Source of the DNA: Rotaria sordida
Lineage: Eukaryota > Rotifera > Eurotatoria > Philodinida > Philodinidae
DNA length: 64,000 nucleotides
NCBI GenBank assembly: GCA_905250125.1
Contig: CAJNOL010000079.1
Location: 62,001 to 126,000 of the forward strand
Reading direction: 5' to 3'
A model generated the notes under the pieces. The model was not told the DNA's origin. It saw nothing but the letters and a program-made list of their open reading frames with translations, and did no database searches. This document shows positions 34,569 through 47,146 of this stretch, piece after piece (the stretch's first letter is position 1; each line of letters starts with the position of its first letter). The translations under genes and the position numbers were made by a program.

Positions 34569-37500
34569 TCATCCATTATTTCCATTATTAACAATTATGT
34601 TTGATAAATGTGAATTAGCAACAAATTCTCTTAATTTACTTGGATCAATTAATGAAGATATTATTGAATTTACAAAACAGGTATAATAAAAACAACATAA
34701 TTAATTCATATTTTCTTTTTTGTTTTTGTTTTTGTAGTTAAATAAAGAACAATTACAATGTTATACAACAAATCCTGAAATAGATAATTTAGTAAATAAA
34801 ATTTTTTTTTTTCTATTAATATTAATCAAAAATATGTTTTCTAGATGTTACAAGCAATACAAATTCTACGAATTCATTTACTTGAAATTGAAAAAGTTCA
34901 CGAATTATGCGATAATTTTTGTCAAAAATATATTAATCTATTAAAAGGAAAAATGCCAATGTAAGAAAAGAATTTCTAATAGAATAGAAAAAAAAACAAA
35001 CTTTATTTTATTTTATAAGGGATATTATTATGGATGATTCAAAATCTGAAACAGAAAGTCTTATAAGTAATGATGATATTAAACCAATATGTTTATTACC
35101 TATTCAAACACAATATACTTCACCTCAAATATCATTAACAGATGAAATAAATGAAAATTTTGAAAGTGATACGTGTGAAGAAAATGATGATATACCACAA
35201 CATCGTCAAAAAAAACGAGGAATATTTCCTAAATCAGCAACATTATTAATGCGTGCATGGTTATTTCAACATTTAAATGTAAATTTCAATGAATTTATTT
35301 TATCAAAATTAAATAATTTCTTATTATTTTCAGCATCCATATCCATCTGAAGAACAAAAAAAAATATTTGCTAGAGAAACAAATCTTAATGTATTGCAAG
35401 TTAATAATTGGTATGTTCATCGCGTGACAATAAGCAGCTGTCACATACGTTTTAATTTTTTTTTTCTTTTTCGATTTCGTTTGCACATATCCGTTTTTCA
35501 AAACGTGTCATAATGAGAGGTCGAAAATAAAACCTACAATTAAATTGTCATCTATTCATCAAAAGAATCAATATGAAAGCTTTTTCGATTTTTGTGTTTT
35601 TGTTTGATATATACGAACCGTTATGATTGAATTTTGTATTCGGAATATGAACAAAGTTGCAAAATTGTGACAATCTCGGATATCTATTTTTTTTTGTTCT
35701 TAAGATGAATAAAATTAGGCATTGAATAGTTTTTCTTATATGGATAATGAAGGATTTGTTACTTCTGAGAACTTTAAAAAAGTTAAAATAAAACTATTAG
35801 CGGAAACACGATCTAGTTGTTCTCACCAAACATAAGAAGATTGTTTTATTCTATCTAGTTTGAGACACATTTCTTCAATATCCTTTTACTTAATCTTCTA
35901 GAAAAGCAATAAGAAAGTAGTTTAACGAGACATTTTTGATATACGATCTGTGACGAGGGATTAGAGGCTGTCAGATCCGATGGGCTCTATTGAGAGTATC
36001 CCGCGGTCACCAGGATTGTAGAAGGGATTCATTTAGAAAGATCTATTGCACCCAGAAAATTTTTTTGGATCCGATACAGCTCTGTAGGGCAATTGGAAGA
36101 TTTTTGCTTAGGTGTCTGTGGGAGAGGTGATGGCACGCTGTGTAGGCACTTGTATTGTCATCTTCTTATTTTTAAAAAAATTTTTGTGTTGTATTTGTAT
36201 GCTTATGGGTTGTGAAGTTGTATGTTGGGTGAATTCCTGTTTCGTCGAAAAATTAAATTGCAATGAAAAAAACAGAATCAAAGCAACTAGCTTAATTGCC
36301 TTGATTTTCTTAAACAATACTTTTTTCTAAAGAAACTGATTAAGGGTGCGAACGTGGATATTCTAAATTCACATCCTGAACAACGAATATTAGCATTAGA
36401 AAAATATCTTGAAAAAGTTATGCGATTAATTGGTATAAAAAAATATTGATTTTTTTTTGTTGTTTTTCTGCGCATATTTTCTTCTCTAGCATCTTCTATA
36501 TACGTACCTAATACCGTTCTCTAGTACACTTTTTTTGAGAAAAATCCTGTAGAATTATTAAGTATTATTTTTGATTCGTATGTTTAAAAAATCTAATCAA
36601 ATAGAATATCTCACTCTTCTACTTTTCGACGAAACGGGACCTAATCGTATGCTGCTAGTCTGAGTGTTATAGTTAAATGACAATACATCTTTACATTATA
36701 TTTATTTATTTCTCTTTATAAGACAAATTATCGTTCGAATATTGATTATTTGACATCTCAGATGAAGTGGCGTTCAAATTTTTACTCCTATACTTCAACA
36801 CTCCTTTTAGATCGTGTTAAAAAAAAAGAGAAAAAAAAATGTTTACAAGACAATAGGATATTTCCATCTATGACCTTTGTAGACATCATTCAAATATTCT
36901 ATCTGATCAATTGTTCACGAGATGAACTGTGTTAAAAACAGTTAACACTCCAGGAATTTTTCTTTTTTCGATCATGCAATTATGCTTGATCATTAGGCTT
37001 GTTCTTTTTCTTCTTTCAAGGAAATATGCGCGGACGAACATTAGAAGATAATAGTTTAACTCATCAATCATTCATTCAATTTTTTTTTGTAGTCTATTGT
37101 TGTAAACATAATGTTGACAGGTTTCAATCATCAAGTAGACGTCTACTTTTGACGAAAGGATGCAGCTGTTTTTTCCTATCACTTGATTTGGAAGCTTTGT
37201 TTTTGTTTTTTTATTTGTTAATTAATAGGTTTATTAATGCGCGAAGACGTATTGTACAACCAATGCTTGATCAATCGAATCGTGCTGGTAAATAAAATTT
37301 ATTTATTATGAGATTTATAATGATTACACAAAAAGAAAAATGTTCATCAATAAATTCATTGGTTTTTTTTATATTTTATCTATAGGAATGATGGGAACAA
37401 CTTATAATGATTTTCTGCCAACGAATCCTTATCATATAATTGATCCAAGTCGAACAACATATGAATTTCAGACAAGTATGTTATAAATAGAATTTATTTT

Positions 37501-37709
37501 AATCTTAACTTTGTTTTTTTTTGTTTTGTATAGATCTACATGATGAAATAGCAAGAACATCAGCATATCGATCACCACCAATAACAAATTATTCATCAAT
37601 GCGATCAAATTCATTTTTTAATGCAGTTACTGATGCGAATAATACATTGTTATCAACACAATATGGCATATCACCATCATCTTATCATGGACAAGAAAGT
37701 GGAGATTAG
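34569..37709 (+). CDS. meis: Meis/homothorax-type TALE homeodomain transcription factor (5' end not found)
   Basis: Eight exons encode 313 residues plus stop: 34569-34680, 34738-34791, 34845-34960, 35020-35278, 35334-35410, 37229-37287, 37386-37475, 37534-37709. The first exon found opens with the Meis/PBC-interaction domain ([18 protein letters not shown]). It continues over three exons to [16 protein letters not shown] and [21 protein letters not shown] short acidic linker follows. The homeodomain is of the TALE class: [30 protein letters not shown], then [20 protein letters not shown]. Meis proteins pair with PBC/Exd and Hox factors on DNA and pattern axes and nervous systems. The Trp codon of the NNWF motif is split by an 1818-base intron (35411-37228), which holds a copy of the 28425 repeat. 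The upstream exon(s) with the start Met were not identified. The C-terminus is Ser/Tyr-rich. Confidence 0.92.
35805..35955 (+). repeat. Dispersed repeat, copy C, in the Meis homeodomain intron
   Basis: Same orientation and landmarks as 28425-28620 and 29795-29965: ACACGATCTAGTTGTTCT, TTGTTTTATTCTATCTAG, TTTTACTTAATC, GCAATAAGAAAGTAGTTTAA, TTGATATACGATCTGTGA. Confidence 0.55.
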
Positions 37710-39388
37710 ATTATGTTTTTCTCTCTATCTTGTCTTTTATACGTATGTGTGCATATGTATCTCTCGTATTTCTTTTTTTTTTTTTTTGATAAAATAAAAT
37801 ATATACTGTGATGAAGTAATATTATTTTCAAAGAGTAGATAACATATAGTGACAATTTGAAATGGTTGCCAACAAGAATAAAAGTGATTTGTTAAATATC
37901 CAAAAGACCAAGTCTTTAGAAAACCAAAAATCTTGTTTTTCAGAAGCTAGAACACGCAAATATAATTTTGTTTAGATGACATAGAACGATAGCAAGGACT
38001 CGATCGACCTTCATGCAGAGAAGATAGATTTTTTCTTTAGACAAGAATATCTCAATATAGAAAATAAATCTCATGACGTAGGACTCCTCTCATTCGATAA
38101 CTTATTTCTGCCTCTATCATCAATAAAAATTTCATGTCAAACCAAATCAACTTTTCCATTAAAATTTCACAATTAACAATAATAAAGAAAAAGAATAAAA
38201 CGATGGTCGCAAAAAAAAAAGGAACTCACATTTGTTAAACATCATCAAAAACAACTGAATGAAACTGTTCAGTTTTAAAATCTACTTTATTTCTTGGTTT
38301 TTTTTTGTATTTAAAATATAATCATAGTGAACTAACGAAAATGTAATTACGATATTTCATCCTTATATTTATTATTTGATTCTTTTAAGGTTACACAAAC
38401 AAAAAAAAAACATTGAAAATAAATCCCTGTTGAATAATTTGGATAGTTACTTTAAGTTTTAGAAAGAAATTCAACAAAAACTAATTATATATATTTGTCT
38501 ACAAACGATCAGAATCTATTGCATTATACATACCAAAATTTGACAGAAGCTTTTCTTGTAATAGTGTGGTCACATGTAAAGAATAACTGTTCGAAAAGTG
38601 TATATAGAGTTTGATTGTTTTTTGAGTTTTAACTTACTGTTATGTATGATGTACTAGAAAATTCAATTCTGTGCAACATCAGAAAGTCAAAATTATCTTA
38701 AAAATTTCATTCAGAGAAATAATGAATAACAGAAGAAAGCCTATTTTGTTAAATTCGAACAACACTTTTGGCTTATTTAAATACTCGCTCACAACTGATC
38801 AACCCTAAACCAGTGAGCAATTCTGAAAATACATTTAGAAACAATATCAAATTTTTGATTTTAACTGACTGCTTTTGAGCTTCTACAATGACATTTGGGT
38901 CTTCAAAAAATGAGCAAACATATTTGTCTATGCATTTATTCAAAAAAAAAATTTTCTTTCTTTAACTTTGGTTTCTCTTAAAACAACAACTTTAACGGTG
39001 ATTAAAATTTATATACAGCTCTCAGATTTACTCTCTGCCATGGACATTGATCCTTGAAAACGAACGATAAAAAATATCTTTCCTTTCGATGAATGTCAAA
39101 GACATGGTATACATGATGTATTCGAACAATAACGAAATAAAAAAACGAAAAAAGAGAAAAAAGAACAGAATGAATGGGAAGAAAAAAATTACAGAGTCAA
39201 AAATCTAACGTCTTCTATACATTTAGATACACGTGGTCATATACATACTTTGTACTGACAAATTTTTTTTTTATACATATACCTATCAATAGAATAAAGT
39301 AGGTCAGTTTTGTTTTGTTCACATCTATGTATTGTTAAGAGAGGAAAAATACTGTTTTCTTATTTAAGGTAAATAAGCAATCAAAGAC
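37710..39388. other. Intergenic stretch
   Basis: No gene seen between Meis and the first CoA-transferase gene; AT-rich with A/T runs. Confidence 0.35.
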
Positions 39389-42300
39389 ATGGCAAAAATG
39401 CTTATTGATAAAGGCTTATCACTTATTAAATCAGGATCACGAGTTTACGTTCATGGTAAGTAGAATAAAAGAACTAAAAACTTTTTTCTGTAGATATTCG
39501 AATGTATTTACTTGTGTTTTTTAAATATTAAGTAAATGCACTTGTTGTTTACATTTGCTAATGTGTTCATGCATTAAGTTTCAATGATAAATAATTAATA
39601 TCATGAATAGTTCAGGAGAGATACAATTGAAATTTATGAATGATATGAATCACTATCTATTTGATATAAATTAGGAATTACTACTGTTAATTACTCGAAA
39701 GGAAAATGATCGAAAAGTGAAATCTCGAAAAATGAAAATCCAAAAAAAAAAAGAATCTTGGAAGTATAAATGATAAAAGCAACTTGAATAGTTGAGAGAT
39801 ATACAATTTATTAATCATAAATTTGTTGATGAATGATAACAATTTAGAAATTAAGAATATACATATTCACCATCGATTATAGCGTGAATTGATGACTCAC
39901 ATTCAGACTCCCATATAAACAATGCTGAATAGAACGACGAAAAATAAAACAGAAAAAAATACAAAAAAAATGATTCATCAGTTAACAATGCTCGTTTGGG
40001 CTGTTTCAATAAAAACAGATGATTGTCAGCAGTAATTTAGTGTTATTATTTGTTTTGCAAACTTTTGATATTTGATATTTTACCTTGTGAGATTTTGCCC
40101 TTTGATCTTATTTGTTTCGAGCAAATAACATTCACTTTAAGTTAGGTCAGAGACACAATCACTATTTAACTTACCTAATTGTTTATATGAAACTCTTTTA
40201 ATGCTAGATCGCGTTATAGTGGTTTTCATTAGCTTTCCAAGAGGTAGTATTAGTAGTAGGTCTAGAATAATCGCTCACTCGAATACTTATTCGCTAAGGA
40301 TGTGGATGTGGATCTTCTCTTCAATCATCCATGACATACATATTTCCTAGAGTATTTACATTCCCAAAGAATTTCTGTGAGGTCAATCTGTTATTCTGTA
40401 CGACTTATATTTATGTGTGTTTCGTTAAATAAAACTTGTCATTGTATTAGAATCATCAATTTGATAAATATTAATCAAACTAAGTTCATCAGTTTATGAT
40501 GATGATCATTTTCTCATAAGAATTGTATCATTGCATTTGGTTACTTTATTCAAATTTCTTGTAAAAGTTTGTATAGCAAGTAACTGTTTGCATACTTTAG
40601 TAATAACAGGTTTTTAAGCAAAAAATTGATAATTAATCTGAGTATTTAGAATCAAGAACAGGATATCAGATAATGCGAAAAAGCAATAAAAGTCACTGCA
40701 CGACAATATTCAAAATAGATACAATTACATATTCTTTAGTCTTTTTTTGTCGTTATTAGGTTGCGGTGGTATACCACAATATCTAAATCGTTTACTGGCC
40801 AAGCGTGCTAATGAACTTCGACGTGTTGAAATTATAAGCATTCTTCCCCTTGATAATACATATACAGATCCAAAATTAAACGATAGCTTCTTTGTTAATA
40901 GTCTTTTTGCATCTGGTTTTGTTCGGCCATGTATTGCTAATGGTACAGCATCATATATTCCAACATTTCTCAATGAAATGCCTCGTCTTTTTGATGAAAA
41001 TATTCTTCCACTTGATGTTGCTCTTATTCAAGTATCACCACCTGATAAACATGGTTATTGTTCACTTGGTATTGCAGTTGAAGTAACAGGAGTTGCTGTA
41101 CGAAATGCAAAAAAAATTTTTGCACAAATAAATCGAAATATGCCACGTGTACATGGTGATACATTTGTACATATAAATCAAATTGATGCTTATGTTGAAT
41201 ATGATGAACCATTGATTGAACTAGATTATTCAAAAGAAATTTCTGATGTCGAAAGAATAATTGGAAAACGTGTAGCTGAATTAATTGATGATGGAAGTAC
41301 ACGTAAGTAATAGAAGAATTCAGAAATATTCTTTTACGTTTTTTTTAGAAAGGAGATTTATCAGAGAACTCAAAGATTGAATTTCTTTCTCAATTCTCAA
41401 ATTCATAATAAAACATCGCTGAAGATTTTTTTCCCAGTTACACAATTCAAGTATTTAGAATAGATGAATGTTTTAATGAGAAAAATAAAGTTGGAAATAT
41501 ATAACTGTATAATCTATCGAAAAGTATGAAGCTATATCTTCGGGACCTTAAGCATCGCTAATGAATTATGCTATTATAAAATGTATGACAGATATTGTAT
41601 GATCTACTCTTGTTTTACCTCCTATTTTCTTTCGCTTCACTAGTATTTCTAAAAGAATAACCTTAGTTCACTAAATATTTTACTCACAAAGAAGGTTTAA
41701 CATTAAAACTTTTCAATTGTGAAATAATCCTCTAATATTACTATAGAAGTGTCTTGATTTTATTGAGCATGTAGTTCGACTATGAAGAAAAACTTCTCAG
41801 ATGTCCCATTTTAACTCTCATTACTTATTCACGTACCTATGAAATTCGCATGCAAACTTTCTATTTTTAGTTCAAGCAGGTATTGGTGCAATTCCAGATT
41901 GTGTATTAAAATCTCTTGAACATCATAAAGATTTAAGTATAGCATCAGAAATGGTTTCCGATGGTGTTATGACATTAATGGAAAAAGGTGTTGTGACAAA
42001 TCGTTATAAAAAATTTCATCCTGGAATAACAACATGTACATTTATATTGGGTACAAGAAAACTTTATGATTTTGTTAATGATAATCCAAAAATATTTGCT
42101 TTTGATGTTGGAATAACAAATGATCCAACACAAATTTGTCGAAATCCAAAAATGTGTGCTATTAATGCTGCACTTGAAGTTGATCTTACTGGACAAGTTT
42201 GTGCAGAATCATTAGGTGTAATGCATTATTCAGGTGTTGGAGGACAAGTCGATTTTATGCGTGGTGCTGCTTTAAGTGAAAAAGGAAAACCTATTCTTGT

Positions 42301-42591
42301 TTTACCATCACAAACATCAAAAGGAATTTCACGTATTGTTAATACAGTAAGTTTCAATGTTGATTCTAAGTTCTTGTTTTTGTATTTTTTTTAAATATTT
42401 AGTTAAAAGAAGGTGCTGGTGTAACCACAACTCGAGCTCATGTTCATTATATAGTAACTGAATATGGTGTAGCAAATTTATTTGGTAAAAATTATCAACA
42501 ACGAGCTAAAGCATTAATTGATATAGCTCATCCTGATCATCGTGAAACATTAGAACGTGCTGCTTATAAGCGTTTTAAAACTCTTTATTAA
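39389..42591 (+). CDS. Acetyl-CoA hydrolase / 4-hydroxybutyrate CoA-transferase family, copy 1
   Basis: Four exons (39389-39455, 40760-41302, 41871-42346, 42403-42591) encode 424 residues, near the usual 430 for the family. These enzymes move CoA between short acyl-CoAs and carboxylates, or hydrolyse acetyl-CoA. N-terminal domain: SGSRVYVHGGCGGIPQYL, ILPLDNTYTD, and VSPPDKHGYCSLG. C-terminal domain: LQAGIGAIPDCVLKSL, then ASEMVSDGVM, in which the Glu matches the CoA-transferase catalytic Glu (SEMxSDG in 4-hydroxybutyrate CoA-transferases). GVGGQVDFMRGA and PSQTSKGISRIV follow, with the C-terminus TEYGVANLFGK...RAKALIDIAHPDHR. No clear mitochondrial leader is seen from this start, which is the first Met of the open exon. 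Intron 1 is long (1304 bases). The second copy at 56340-58026 is the paralogue. Confidence 0.9.
40298..40314 (+). repeat. Short telomere-like motif in an intron
   Basis: GGATGTGGATGTGGATC, a degenerate TGTGGG-type run, lies in intron 1 of the first CoA-transferase gene. Confidence 0.3.
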
Positions 42592-44359
42592 ATTTTTAAA
42601 AATATCGAAAAGAATAGCCTATGTCAGCGCCAGAATAAAATATAGATAAGAGGAATACGAATATATCATGAGCGGTAACAGCTAACGATATGCGGTTTTC
42701 AGCAATGGGAAGACAAAATATCATAACGTCTTTTGTTTTCGAGAATATATACGACGAAGTCATTGTATCGATGCAATAAACTGTAAAAAAACTTTCAAAA
42801 CATGCATGAACATGCTCTGCTGTTCTGATGAAACTTTCATTTTACGACATGCTTTAAGGCAACCTACTTTGAGAATGTGGGATATTACTAAGAACCCAAC
42901 TGTTGCAGTGGTAGTATCTGTTGGAGTTGCTGTTAGGGATGAGTGAAGAACGCTGTGGTTATGCTTCACGGTGTGAACGTAAGGGAGCATGCGGCTATCA
43001 GTGATGGCTGGAGTTAGAGGCCTGTGGCAGTTTAAAGCTCCATAAGTTCGTACAGAAGCAAAAGATTTCAACCCTTGTAACAAGTTCGATGAAAAACCTA
43101 AGTTTTTTTAGAGTGTACTCATATTTTTTGATAAGTTATACATTGGCGAGACCTCGCACTAAAGAAAAAAATCAGGATGAATAAACATTTAGCCAATATA
43201 AAAAAATTCGTATTCGACTTGAAACTAGTCGAACATGCTCAGCAACTTCAACATATATTTAATTTCACATAAATTGAAACCCTCTTGTGAGAAAGCAACT
43301 AGAAAAGACACAAAATCAAAGAATCTCATTCAATGATGCAAACAAATCGAAGTTTTGTGTTTGGTATATAGATGTAGATGTCTTCTATCTAATAATCATA
43401 TTTTAACAAGACTAAATTACTTATTTACAAGTTAAAACCTTAATTTTATGCTAAAAAAGTCAAAAAGTGCAACTTTCTTCGCGTTTCTCTTAAAACTAGA
43501 TTTTCAAACAAAAAATTGAAGTTTTTTCCCTTTTTCTCCTAAACGGTATGACCGGTTGAACTCAAACTTTTTTGTGGATACTTCCTGAGTTTCAGAAATT
43601 ATATTTTTCACAAAGAAAAAAAAAGACACCTAGGTTTGTTTCTAGTTGCCACAGAAAAATTTTCAACCAAGAAAAAAAATCTAGTGCGACTGTTTGTGAG
43701 GGAGGAAAACTTCAGGACATTTTTAGCCTTTGACCTGCCAAAATATTTGGCAGTTTTGAATCTATGACAACTTTTGTTCTACTCATCGAGGTCTATCTAT
43801 CCTGAAAGTTTCAAAAATTTTTGTCGAACCGTTCTCAAGAAATCTTGGAAAGGGGAAGTTTCAAGGAGGAAACAGCTAAAATCAGAATTTTTTTGATTTT
43901 TTTCTCATTTTCTTTAGTTTTTATTTGTTTTATTTTAGGGTCTTAAAACACTTGTTGATAAGATTGTTTTCAAAGCTGCTTGTTTTAATAAGATTCAACT
44001 GTGTAAGCAAGCCCAGATTCACATTTGTTAAACATCTAAACTAATTCTTCTCCGCTGTCTCGAATGAGTCAGATTACGTTCACATCAGTAAAAAGAGTTA
44101 TTATTACTCTGAGCCCAGAATTTCGTGGATTAGTATACTTTATAGCAAGGTTTTCTGAATCATGTTCGGTACAGATTTTGTTCTCTTTTGAGTTTTCCTA
44201 GAGTCCTGGAGTGTGAGTAAAAAAATTTAAGTAAATCAAGGTATTTTTTACCTTCTGAATTTGCTGCTTCCATCAAGCTGATTATAATAAGAGGAATGAA
44301 ACAATACAATTTATTGAATCTTCATATTTTATTTAAAAAACAAAGGAAAACTCATAGTA
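42592..44359. other. Intergenic stretch, partly repeat-like
   Basis: No gene supported. The part at 43500-43930 is less AT-rich and has the look of an interspersed repeat, but no second copy was identified in this window with confidence. Confidence 0.3.
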
Positions 44360-45010
44360 TCATTTGTTCTTTACACGTCTCGAGCAATCCGATGATAGTG
44401 ATGATTTATCATGCATTAACAGCCAACAAGCTGTTTGCTTATGTAAGAATTTTGTTTGTCTATTGACTGTAACTTTAAAATATGATTGAGCAACAGAAGG
44501 TTTAACGTTGTCATAAATGCGCATATCATGAAACGAGCAGTTGCTAACATTCGATAAACATTCTGAGTCAGACATATCTTGGTCGTTGTCAGAATCTGAC
44601 GATGTTGAATCATATTCAGTCCCATAATTGTTTAGTTCATTATCTGATTCCGAATCAAAATCGGAAGACTCTATTTGACTTGAATCACTGATTTTTGCAG
44701 TTTTTTCTAAATGGTCTTTGATGATAACACTGACTTCATTAATTGTTATTGAATTACCATCTTTGTTTAAAATATAGACATCTAGAGATGCTACAAGTTC
44801 ACTTGCATCAGCAAATGCATGTTTAACTATTTGTTCAATTTCATCGTTAGACAAAGAACTGGAGATGTGTACATCATCTGGTATATGACTTGTGTTGATA
44901 AAAGACTTTTTTGACATCATAAAATATTGCATAGAAGTTTGAAATATGTTAGATACACATATCGAGAAAGAAAGAAATAAAGAAAATATGAATGGATCAA
45001 TATCGAACAA
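44360..45010 (-). CDS. Acidic Ser/Asp-rich protein of unknown function
   Basis: Open frame of up to 216 residues. The first 30 residues are hydrophobic, but a start at Met31 or Met32 (44920/44917, MSKKSF) is also possible. Then come a helical-looking segment (NDEIEQIVKHAFADASELV), an Asp/Glu/Ser-rich run (about residues 115-155) and a basic C-terminal block with FKVTVNRQTKFLHKQ, TACWLL and SSDCSRRVK. I do not recognise the family. The basic tail after an acidic linker resembles uncharacterised, possibly transposon-linked, invertebrate proteins; this is a weak impression only. No introns are seen. It could be a real intronless gene or a gene fragment. Confidence 0.45.
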   Translation of the reverse strand: MFDIDPFIFSLFLSFSICVSNIFQTSMQYFMMSKKSFINTSHIPDDVHISSSLSNDEIEQIVKHAFADASELVASLDVYILNKDGNSITINEVSVIIKDHLEKTAKISDSSQIESSDFDSESDNELNNYGTEYDSTSSDSDNDQDMSDSECLSNVSNCSFHDMRIYDNVKPSVAQSYFKVTVNRQTKFLHKQTACWLLMHDKSSLSSDCSRRVKNK

Positions 45011-45739
45011 TCACAAGCTAAAGTTAGCATTGCTTTTCTAGTTAACATGACGCCGCTAGCATATGATATACAAATACTGTTGACAAATAGTAAGTACGGT
45101 CGAAACATTTTTCTTCATTTCTTGTTCGATATAAATAGTTAGATATTTTAAGTTTTAAAATTCCATTCTTCTCTCAATGTTGTTCTATTTATCGTTTGCT
45201 TCGACAAAAAAAAATGAAACCAAGGAAAAAATATTACTGACATATTCACATCTTCATAATGTCTCATCCATGTATGTATAGCATGATTTTCAACATGTTA
45301 CATTGCTATAAAAACTTACTATTAATAGAAAAACAGAGTTCACAGTTGAGAACTATAACGAAACAATTGATATATAGGAGAAAAGAGATGAAAATAAGAC
45401 ATGATTTTCATTGATTTCTTTGATTTTTCTGATTTTTTTATATTTTTGATTTTCTTTTTTGATTTAAATCAAAAAAATCAGCTTTTTCCTCTTTGGGAAA
45501 GTCCCTTAAGAGAATCATTTTATCCTCTGCATTTATTACCTTCGTTTCGTTTCTTGTTTTCTTTTTTCTTTTTTCTTTTTTTTCTTTCTCGTCAATCATT
45601 TTACATACAGAACACGGTATTAATTGTTGACCATTTTTTTTTCTTTCTATGTTGACGTCAAAACGTGCGTAAGTAGAAAAGTAATAAAAAAAAAACATGA
45701 TAAAAAAATATTTGTAGTTAGTAATAGTCATGCGCATAT
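45011..45739. other. Intergenic stretch upstream of the ART gene
   Basis: T-rich sequence including repeated TTTGATTTTT-like runs near 45410-45470; overlapping frames in it are low-complexity and not credited. Confidence 0.35.
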
Positions 45740-47146
45740 TTGATACAATACATGGCACAACGAAAAGAACGTGCAGTGACAATTTCTAACGGTGAAATTG
45801 GTCTTCGACTATTCAAACTATTTCAGCATCACAAGGGTCATCTTCCTCATTTCACAAATACTGTACCCTCGACACTCTACTTAGCTTGTCAAAATAACGA
45901 TCTAGCACGTGTAGAATCATGTCTGAAGAAAATGAAACGTAAAGAAATCGACTTTCAATATCCACCAAACAATGAAACTGCTCTACACGTAGCAACACGA
46001 AACCAGAACAAGGAAATTATTCAAATCCTTTTACATCATGGTGCACAACGGTCGTTAAGAAATGCAAATGGTCAAGAAGCTTATCAGCTAGCTGAAACAA
46101 CAGAAATAAGAGATTTATTTAAACGTCAAATATCATCATCTCGTTTTGCCTTTTTACACGGTCTCTATAAAACAAATACTTTGTCTCAACACAAGATTAA
46201 ATGTGAAAGTTGTTCACTAGTAAATGATGATACTTTCTATGAATGGGAATTAGTTGATCTAAATGCAGTACAGAAAGCACGAAGATTTCGTCATGAACTG
46301 AAACCATCTAAATCAATGGCTAAAAAAGATTTAAAACAAAAACTTTATTCAATAAATAAAGGTTATATTGATGCACGTCTAAAAGATCTTTCTGAAACAG
46401 ATGATTCACGTATACATGATTATTTTAAACGTGCACGGCTTCTACAAGAACCCTACTATATTATCACTTCATATACTATATGTCAAAATTTTTCAGAATT
46501 ATTAAACAAAGATATGGCACGTAATGTTATACATGATTTGAAGAATGGTTGTAGTAAGTTTTCTTGTGACTGTCTCTATTCAACGGAAGATGGTACCAAA
46601 TCAATTACAAATATTCTTCTTCATCATCAAAAGTTTCAAGAATTTAGTTTCCAAGGTGAAGTTTATCGTGGAATTGTCGTACCTAAGAATGCGCTTGATC
46701 ATTATAAAGTTAATTCTTGTATTATTACAACTACACTTCTTTCAACATCAAGAAATCCTGATGTTGCAAAAATTTTCTGTGATAAAGGACCGGAAAATCC
46801 AACTAAACATTCATTCTTCTGTATTTATGAAATATGTAATGACAATCGTACTGCTCTTAATATATCGAAAATATCAGAATTTGAAGATGAAGATGAAGTA
46901 GTAATCTTACCGTATTCAGCTTTTCTTATTACAAAGATTGAACAAGGACAAGAAATAACAAATATTTATTTGAAAGAACAATCTTTAACACATATGTTTG
47001 GTGACGATGGATCACCAGAATATTTAATTAGGTCGACCGTACATCCAGTGGAACTTGTCTGGAGTAGTCTATTGCAAAACGCAAGTGGAACATTATTACA
47101 AGAAGATAATAATACAAGACCACGATCAAAGACGACGCCTGTATAA
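45740..47146 (+). CDS. Ankyrin-repeat mono(ADP-ribosyl)transferase, arginine-specific type
   Basis: Single-exon, 468 residues from ATG 45740 (Met5 at 45752 is also possible). Residues 44-130 hold ankyrin repeats (STLYLACQNNDLARVESCL, NNETALHVATRNQNKEIIQI, LLHHGAQ). Residues 230-440 form an ecto-ART/R-S-E domain: the R motif is VYRGIV (Arg310), the S-T-S motif is LLSTSRN (Ser335-Ser337) and the E-x-E motif is EDEVVILP (Glu384, Glu386). These residues bind NAD and transfer ADP-ribose to arginine, so the enzyme is predicted active. There is no signal peptide, so it probably acts inside the cell, with the ankyrin repeats choosing partners. Such ART families are expanded in bdelloid rotifers. The absence of introns in a region of intron-rich genes suggests retroposition or transfer. 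Targets cannot be read from the sequence. Confidence 0.88.
   Translation: MIQYMAQRKERAVTISNGEIGLRLFKLFQHHKGHLPHFTNTVPSTLYLACQNNDLARVESCLKKMKRKEIDFQYPPNNETALHVATRNQNKEIIQILLHHGAQRSLRNANGQEAYQLAETTEIRDLFKRQISSSRFAFLHGLYKTNTLSQHKIKCESCSLVNDDTFYEWELVDLNAVQKARRFRHELKPSKSMAKKDLKQKLYSINKGYIDARLKDLSETDDSRIHDYFKRARLLQEPYYIITSYTICQNFSELLNKDMARNVIHDLKNGCSKFSCDCLYSTEDGTKSITNILLHHQKFQEFSFQGEVYRGIVVPKNALDHYKVNSCIITTTLLSTSRNPDVAKIFCDKGPENPTKHSFFCIYEICNDNRTALNISKISEFEDEDEVVILPYSAFLITKIEQGQEITNIYLKEQSLTHMFGDDGSPEYLIRSTVHPVELVWSSLLQNASGTLLQEDNNTRPRSKTTPV

Noticed and set aside
41024..41302. His/Gln-rich minus-strand frame opposite the CoA-transferase exon (also 57069-57362)
   Set aside because: Antisense shadow of a strongly supported coding exon.
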